Below are positions 59,606 through 64,000 of a stretch of 64,000 bases of DNA, in pieces (position 1 is the first letter of the stretch; each line of letters begins with the position of its first letter). Origin of the DNA: Rhizomys pruinosus (lineage: Eukaryota; Chordata; Mammalia; Rodentia; Spalacidae); assembly GCA_009823505.1 (NCBI GenBank), contig VZQC01006901.1, positions 16,264 through 80,263 on the forward strand. Direction: 5' to 3'. The translations under genes and the position numbers were made by a program. The notes under the pieces were generated by a model. The model did no database searches. It was not told the origin of the DNA and saw nothing but the letters and a program-made list of their open reading frames with translations.

Positions 59606-59857
59606 TTTCTGGTTTTTTTTAATGAAGGCACTTGGAGCTATAAATTTCCCTCTTAGGATTGCTTTTAAAGTGTCCCAGAGGTTTTGTTGTGTTGTATTGT
59701 CATTTTTGTTTAATTCCTGGAACACATTTATTTCTTTCTTAATTTATCCCTTGACCCATTCATTATTCGGGAGTGTGTTGTTTAATCTCCATGAGTTCCC
59801 GTAGATACTAGGGCTTTTTCTGGTGTTGATATTAAGCTTTATTTCGACTTTTTTCTT

Positions 59858-60122
59858 TTTTTTATTTTATTTTATTTATTTTTTTACATTTTTATTTATT
59901 TTTGTATGTGTATGAATGTACTGTCTGCATGTAGGTTTGTGCACCCGTGTCATGCAATGCCACGGAGGTCAGAAGACTGTGTCGGATTCCCCTGGAACTG
60001 GAGTTCTCCCGGAATTGGAGTTACAGACAGTTCTTAGCCGCCATGTGGGTGCTGGGGATCGAACCCGGGTCCTCTGCAAGAGCAGTCGGTGCTCTTAACC
60101 GCTAGGCTATCTCTCCAGCCCC
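59858..60122 (-). mobile_element. B3-type SINE, near-exact TSD
   Basis: TCGACTTTTTTCTT near 59844 and TCGACTTTTTCTT at 60123-60135. Confidence 0.88.
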
Positions 60123-60481
60123 TCGACTTTTTCTTAAAGGAGAAATCAAATCCTCAGGAGGTAAGTGAGTGATAGAAACTATATGCCTGAGGGCTGGGAA
60201 GCCAGGACTCTACTCAGATTTGTGGGCTTGTAAGGCCCACCGCTTCCCACTGTATGCTGGAAATATATTTAGGTGAGCATGGTGCAGCAATAGTTACAGC
60301 TATTGCAGCGGCTGCAGCAGCAGGATCACTTGAGCCTATGAGCATGAAGCTAGGTGAGGGATTAACGTGAGATCCTATGTCAAAATTTATACATACATAC
60401 ATATGCGGTAAGCATGCGAAGGAGAAGAAGCTCTTTCACTCTTGACTCTGCTTACACTGTTTCAAAATGTCTTTAATGATA
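60123..60481. other. Unassigned sequence, no gene seen
   Basis: Includes a short (CATA)n run near 60390. Not recognised as a known repeat. Confidence 0.45.
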
Positions 60482-60700
60482 AGCTGGAGAGATGGCTCTG
60501 TGGTTAAGAGCACCAGCTGGTCTTACAGAGGACCCAGGTTCGGCTCCCGGCACCCATATGCCAACTTAACAACTGTCCATAACTCTAGTTCCAAGGGCAT
60601 CTGACACCTTCTTCTGACCTCCATAAGCATCTCACAACATAGTACTCTTACATGTAGGTGAAACCCTCATACAGATAAAATAAAAATAAAAAATTTAATT
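60482..60700 (+). mobile_element. Old B3-type SINE
   Basis: AGCTGGAGAGATGGCTCTGT head, GGTTCGGCTCCCGGCACCCA box B region, diverged tail. Confidence 0.8.
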
Positions 60701-62555
60701 GTGTTTAATGAATTTCTATGTCATTCAAAAATAAAAATTCTTACTCTTTAGTCTATTGTTTTGGCTTTTCTTTCTTGTGCTTTTATAATAAAATTCTCAG
60801 ATAGAGCATCCTGTCACAGAGTGGAGAGAATCCCCTCCCCCGGAGGATTCACATAATTAATGGTTGCTGAGAGAGGAAGAGACATTTTATTCAATAGTAT
60901 AGTCACCTGAAAGGTGTCCAAGCTCCTGTGAACAACCCGTCTTGTCACTCATACTCTTGAAAGTAAGCTTAAGGAAATTCATGATGTCATCCCGTAAAAG
61001 ACATGAAAGTAGGAGTGGGGCTAGTTGGGACCGGAAGGAGATCGGCGGGAGCGGAAGGGGAGAACGTGATCGGAATACATTATACACATGTATGACAATG
61101 CCACAGTGAACCCCCTTATGTATCATTATAATGAACATATACTGATAAAAATTACCAAAAGGCGAGGAATAAGAGAATTCTGAGGCAGGATGTGAACAGA
61201 AACAGACGGGTCAGGCTTACTGACTTTCGCACCTCACACGGTGTCCTAGTGCTGACCTGCTATGATTTCCTTCCTGTGCTTTGAAAGAGCCGCTAATTTT
61301 AGGTTTGCCTTGATGGTTAGAGGCAGCATTTTGTTTTGTTTGAACTTTAGAAACAATGGTCTCAGGAAGAACTGTATTTCTGCAGCACTGTTGCTCAGCT
61401 TACTATGTCACTTCTGCTTCTGTTTTCCCATGAACTCAGCCAGGATGCTCTTATTGCCCTGAGTAAAAATGAACCATGATCTTAATATGCTGCTAAATGC
61501 TAATTATGAGAATTGGGTAGTAAGTTGTGTTTTTCATCTAAGTATGAGGATGCATCTTCCGAACAGTGAAGGGAGTTCTAGCTATGAGAGGCGGGGGCGG
61601 GGTGGGGGGTGATTATCCTGAATTATATTTAACATTAAATTAGATAAATGGCTAAGAGAGTGTTAACATGAAGCATTAGTTGGGGTTTAGTGGTATTATC
61701 TTGGCAGTAGGCAAAAGACACAGTAACACTTCACCTAGCCTTTGTAGAGAGCTTTGTCTTAACTATGGTGTCCACAGAGATTGTACACAATCCACTCTGT
61801 GAAGCAGAATGTAATTATAGTAGCTTCATGCTCTCACCCCAGAGAGAGCCGTAAATTAGTTTTAATTGCTTCTTGTACTTTAATCAATAGTCTCTGCCAA
61901 GTGGGTAACATTTCCCTTTATAACATATAATTAGTACAATTACTCCACAGATAAGCCACAGAAGACTCCACAATCTCTGGGTTTATAAAATCTAATTATG
62001 TTCACAATACGATATTTTATTTTTAATGGTCAAACTTGAAGAAAGCTCAGACATTAACAATGCAGTAATTGGAGAGAGGCAAGGTATCACGGCCTGTCGA
62101 ACCACGTCTGTTAGCAGTCTCGAGAGGAAAGCTCCTTTGGCCGCCCTTCATGGCACAGACAAGTTTGAGGAAGGTCTGGCCTCTGTGTCCTGAGTTGGCC
62201 AGTTTGATGTCAGATGAGTTATGACTCTCCAGGCTTCCCCTGGCCAGACTTGGTCCTCAGAGCAGAAGACAGATGCCTAGTCAGGGATCGCCATGCTGCT
62301 TAAGAGACAGCTGCAGGGATGGAAAGGGAGGAAGAAGAGGCGGCCTAAGCAAGGTTCTAGTGTCTTCTCAGCAGATGTGCTTTTCACTCTGGAATGCTGC
62401 AACTGATGTGTGTGGAGAAAGGTGATCGACGGCTAACATGTGTCAAAAGACACCAAAGACATAGGTCTTTACGCTTATATTACGCATAACAAAACAAAAC
62501 CCAAAAATTTCCTCCTCAATACAACATCCCTTTATGATAAAAGTCCAGAAGAAAC
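60701..62555. other. 1.8 kb unique sequence, no gene seen
   Basis: No repeat recognised. Almost the same sequence is at 37740-39560, with about one difference per hundred bases in the middle and clustered indels at about 38610-38820. A G-rich run lies at 61590-61613. AT-rich patches near 61460-61530 and 61800-61960 look like conserved non-coding DNA but this is not shown. Confidence 0.5.
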
Positions 62556-62670
62556 ACTAAATAGAAAGAACATATCAAAATATAATAAAAGCTATGTATG
62601 ACAAACTTGCAGCCAACTTTATCCTAAATGGGGAAAACCCAAAAACTTTTCCATTAAAATCAGTAACAAC

Positions 62671-62906
62671 TGGGGATGGAGAGATGGCTCAGCAAGTTAA
62701 GAGCACCTACTACTCTTGCAGAGGACCCAGGTTTGATTCCCAGCACCCACATGGTGGCTGAGAACCGTCTTTAACTCCAGTTCCAGGGGAATCCAACGCC
62801 TTCTTCTGACTTCCGTGGCATTGCATGACATGGGTACACCTACCTACATGCAGACAGTACATTCATACACATAAAAAATAATTTAAAAATTAAAAAAAAA
62901 AATTAA
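62671..62906 (+). mobile_element. B3-type SINE in L1, exact 15-bp TSD
   Basis: AAAATCAGTAACAAC at 62656-62670 and 62907-62921. Short-spacer form; the head reads TGGGGATGGAGAGATGG. Confidence 0.92.
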
Positions 62907-62989
62907 AAAATCAGTAACAACCAAGTGTCTACTTCCTCAACTCTTATTCAATACAGTGCTGGAAGTCTTCGCTAGAACACTAAGATAAG

Positions 62990-63145
62990 ATGGTGGCACA
63001 CACCTTTAATCCCAGCACTTGGGAGGCAGAGGCAGGTGGATTACTGTGAGTTCAAGGCCAGCCTGGTCTACAGAGTAAGTTCCAGGACAGTTGGGGCTAT
63101 AGGGAGACCCTGTCTCAAAAAGACCAAAAAAAGAAAAAAAAGAGA
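62990..63145 (+). mobile_element. B1 SINE, slightly 5'-truncated
   Basis: Begins GATGGTGGCACACACCTTTA; full body; AAAAAGACCAAAAAAAG tail. Confidence 0.85.
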
Positions 63146-64000
63146 CAGAAATTAAAGGAATACAAATAGAACAGAAAGAAGTCAGAGTATCCTTACTTGC
63201 AGATGATGCCATTCTATACATAAGAGACTCTAAAGACCCCATCAGGAAACTCCTACAGCTGGTAAACATTTTCAGCAAAGTGGCACGATACAAATTTACA
63301 CAAATCAGTGGCCTTCCTATATATCAAAAACAAACATACTGAGAAAGAAATCAAGGAAACAATCCCATTCAAAGTAGCCTAAAAATACCTTGGAATAAAC
63401 TTAACTAAGGAGGTAAAAGGCTCTGCAATGAAAAGCAATTGAGGGGCCACTGAAAGATGGAAAGACCCCCCCCATAGTCATGGGTTAGAAGAACTGATAT
63501 TGCAAAAGTGCCCATCCTCCAAAAGTGATCCACAAATCTGATACAACCTCAATAAAAATTCCAGGACCATTCCTTACAGAAATGGGGGGGGGGATCTTAA
63601 AATTTATATGAAAGACCCTAGATAGCCAAAGCAACCCTGAGCAAAAAGAATAATGCTGGGGGTATTATCAGACCTGACTTCAAGTTATATTATACAGCCA
63701 TAGTAATAAAATCAGCATAGTATTAGCACAAAACAGACATAATAGGCCAATGGAATAGAACAGGAGGCCCAGCCACCTGATTGTTTGACAAAGAGGCCAA
63801 AAATATACATTGGAGAAAAGAAAGCATCTTCAACAAATGGAGCTAGAGAAACTGAATATCCACATGCAGAAGACAAACTTAGATCCTTATTACTTGCTCT
63901 GCACAAAAACCAACTCCAAATGGATCAAGGACCTCAATGTAAGACCTGAATCTATTTGTTTTTGTTTTGGCTTTTTCTGTTTGTTTTTTTTTTTTTTTTT

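Larger units (their letters stand above)
56301..59857 (-). mobile_element. Antisense L1 with many nested insertions
   Basis: Read on the minus strand: ORF2 endonuclease-to-RT linker near 59850-59610, RT-region fragment at 59147-58905, RT-palm fragment at 58613-58332, C-terminal fragments at 58049-57841 and 57610-57392, then 3' sequences. The part at about 57055-57400 looks like the 3' UTR of an old L1M. The part at 56395-56610 is another ORF2 end, so more than one L1 may be merged. Confidence 0.75.
62560..64000 (+). mobile_element. L1 ORF2 reverse transcriptase region, sense, runs off the window
   Basis: Contains the RT active-site segment, here reading LADDAILY (about 63196-63219), and the flanking palm region. 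Several stops. Interrupted by a SINE and a B1. At 63964-64000 a poly(T) run begins, the tail of a B1 that continues past the window. Confidence 0.82.

Overview
The window is repeat-dense nuclear DNA from a rodent. The calls rest on B1 (7SL-derived) SINEs, tRNA-derived SINEs of the B2/B3 superfamily, ID-type sequence, L1, and LTRs of the ERV-L/MaLR group. The young tRNA-type SINE here resembles the B3 branch (long tail ending in a motif like CAGACAGTACATTCATACACAT) more than mouse B2, so a myomorph rodent other than Mus or Rattus is the best guess. No species can be named from sequence alone. There is no host protein-coding gene that I can support. The only long coding sequence is retroviral.

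Layout. 1-4237: the 3' part of an ERV-L-type endogenous retrovirus. It has an uninterrupted pol frame (protease end, RT, RNase H, integrase, dUTPase), no env, and a 468-bp 3' LTR. 4238-26146: old L1 and HAL1-like remnants broken up by B1, B3-type and composite SINEs and by MaLR-type solo LTRs, many with readable target-site duplications (TSDs). 26172-42860 and 46831-53985: sequence that repeats other parts of the window with dense one-base indels. 42880-46812 and 53990-64000: cleaner sequence with a MaLR (MLT1-like) LTR, an ID element, unique AT-rich stretches, and converging L1 fragments.

The dominant structural signal is this redundancy. The order 'end of block 1 (to 26146) - block 2 (43024-46812) - block 3 (54041-64000)' is traced by the noisy stretches: 46831-53473 runs block 1 into block 2, and 26172-41230 runs block 2 into block 3. 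The two halves of one B1 target-site duplication lie at 26133-26146 and 43024-43037. I read most of the apparent 22-23 kb duplication as redundant gap filling in the assembly, with a real tandem duplication as the alternative.

The most interesting biology is a composite SINE: a B3-type 5' part joined to a full B1 at the same junction in two separate places, one copy flanked by its own TSD. Second is the open ERV-L pol frame, in which the dUTPase appears to sit between the integrase core and an integrase C-terminal-like segment.
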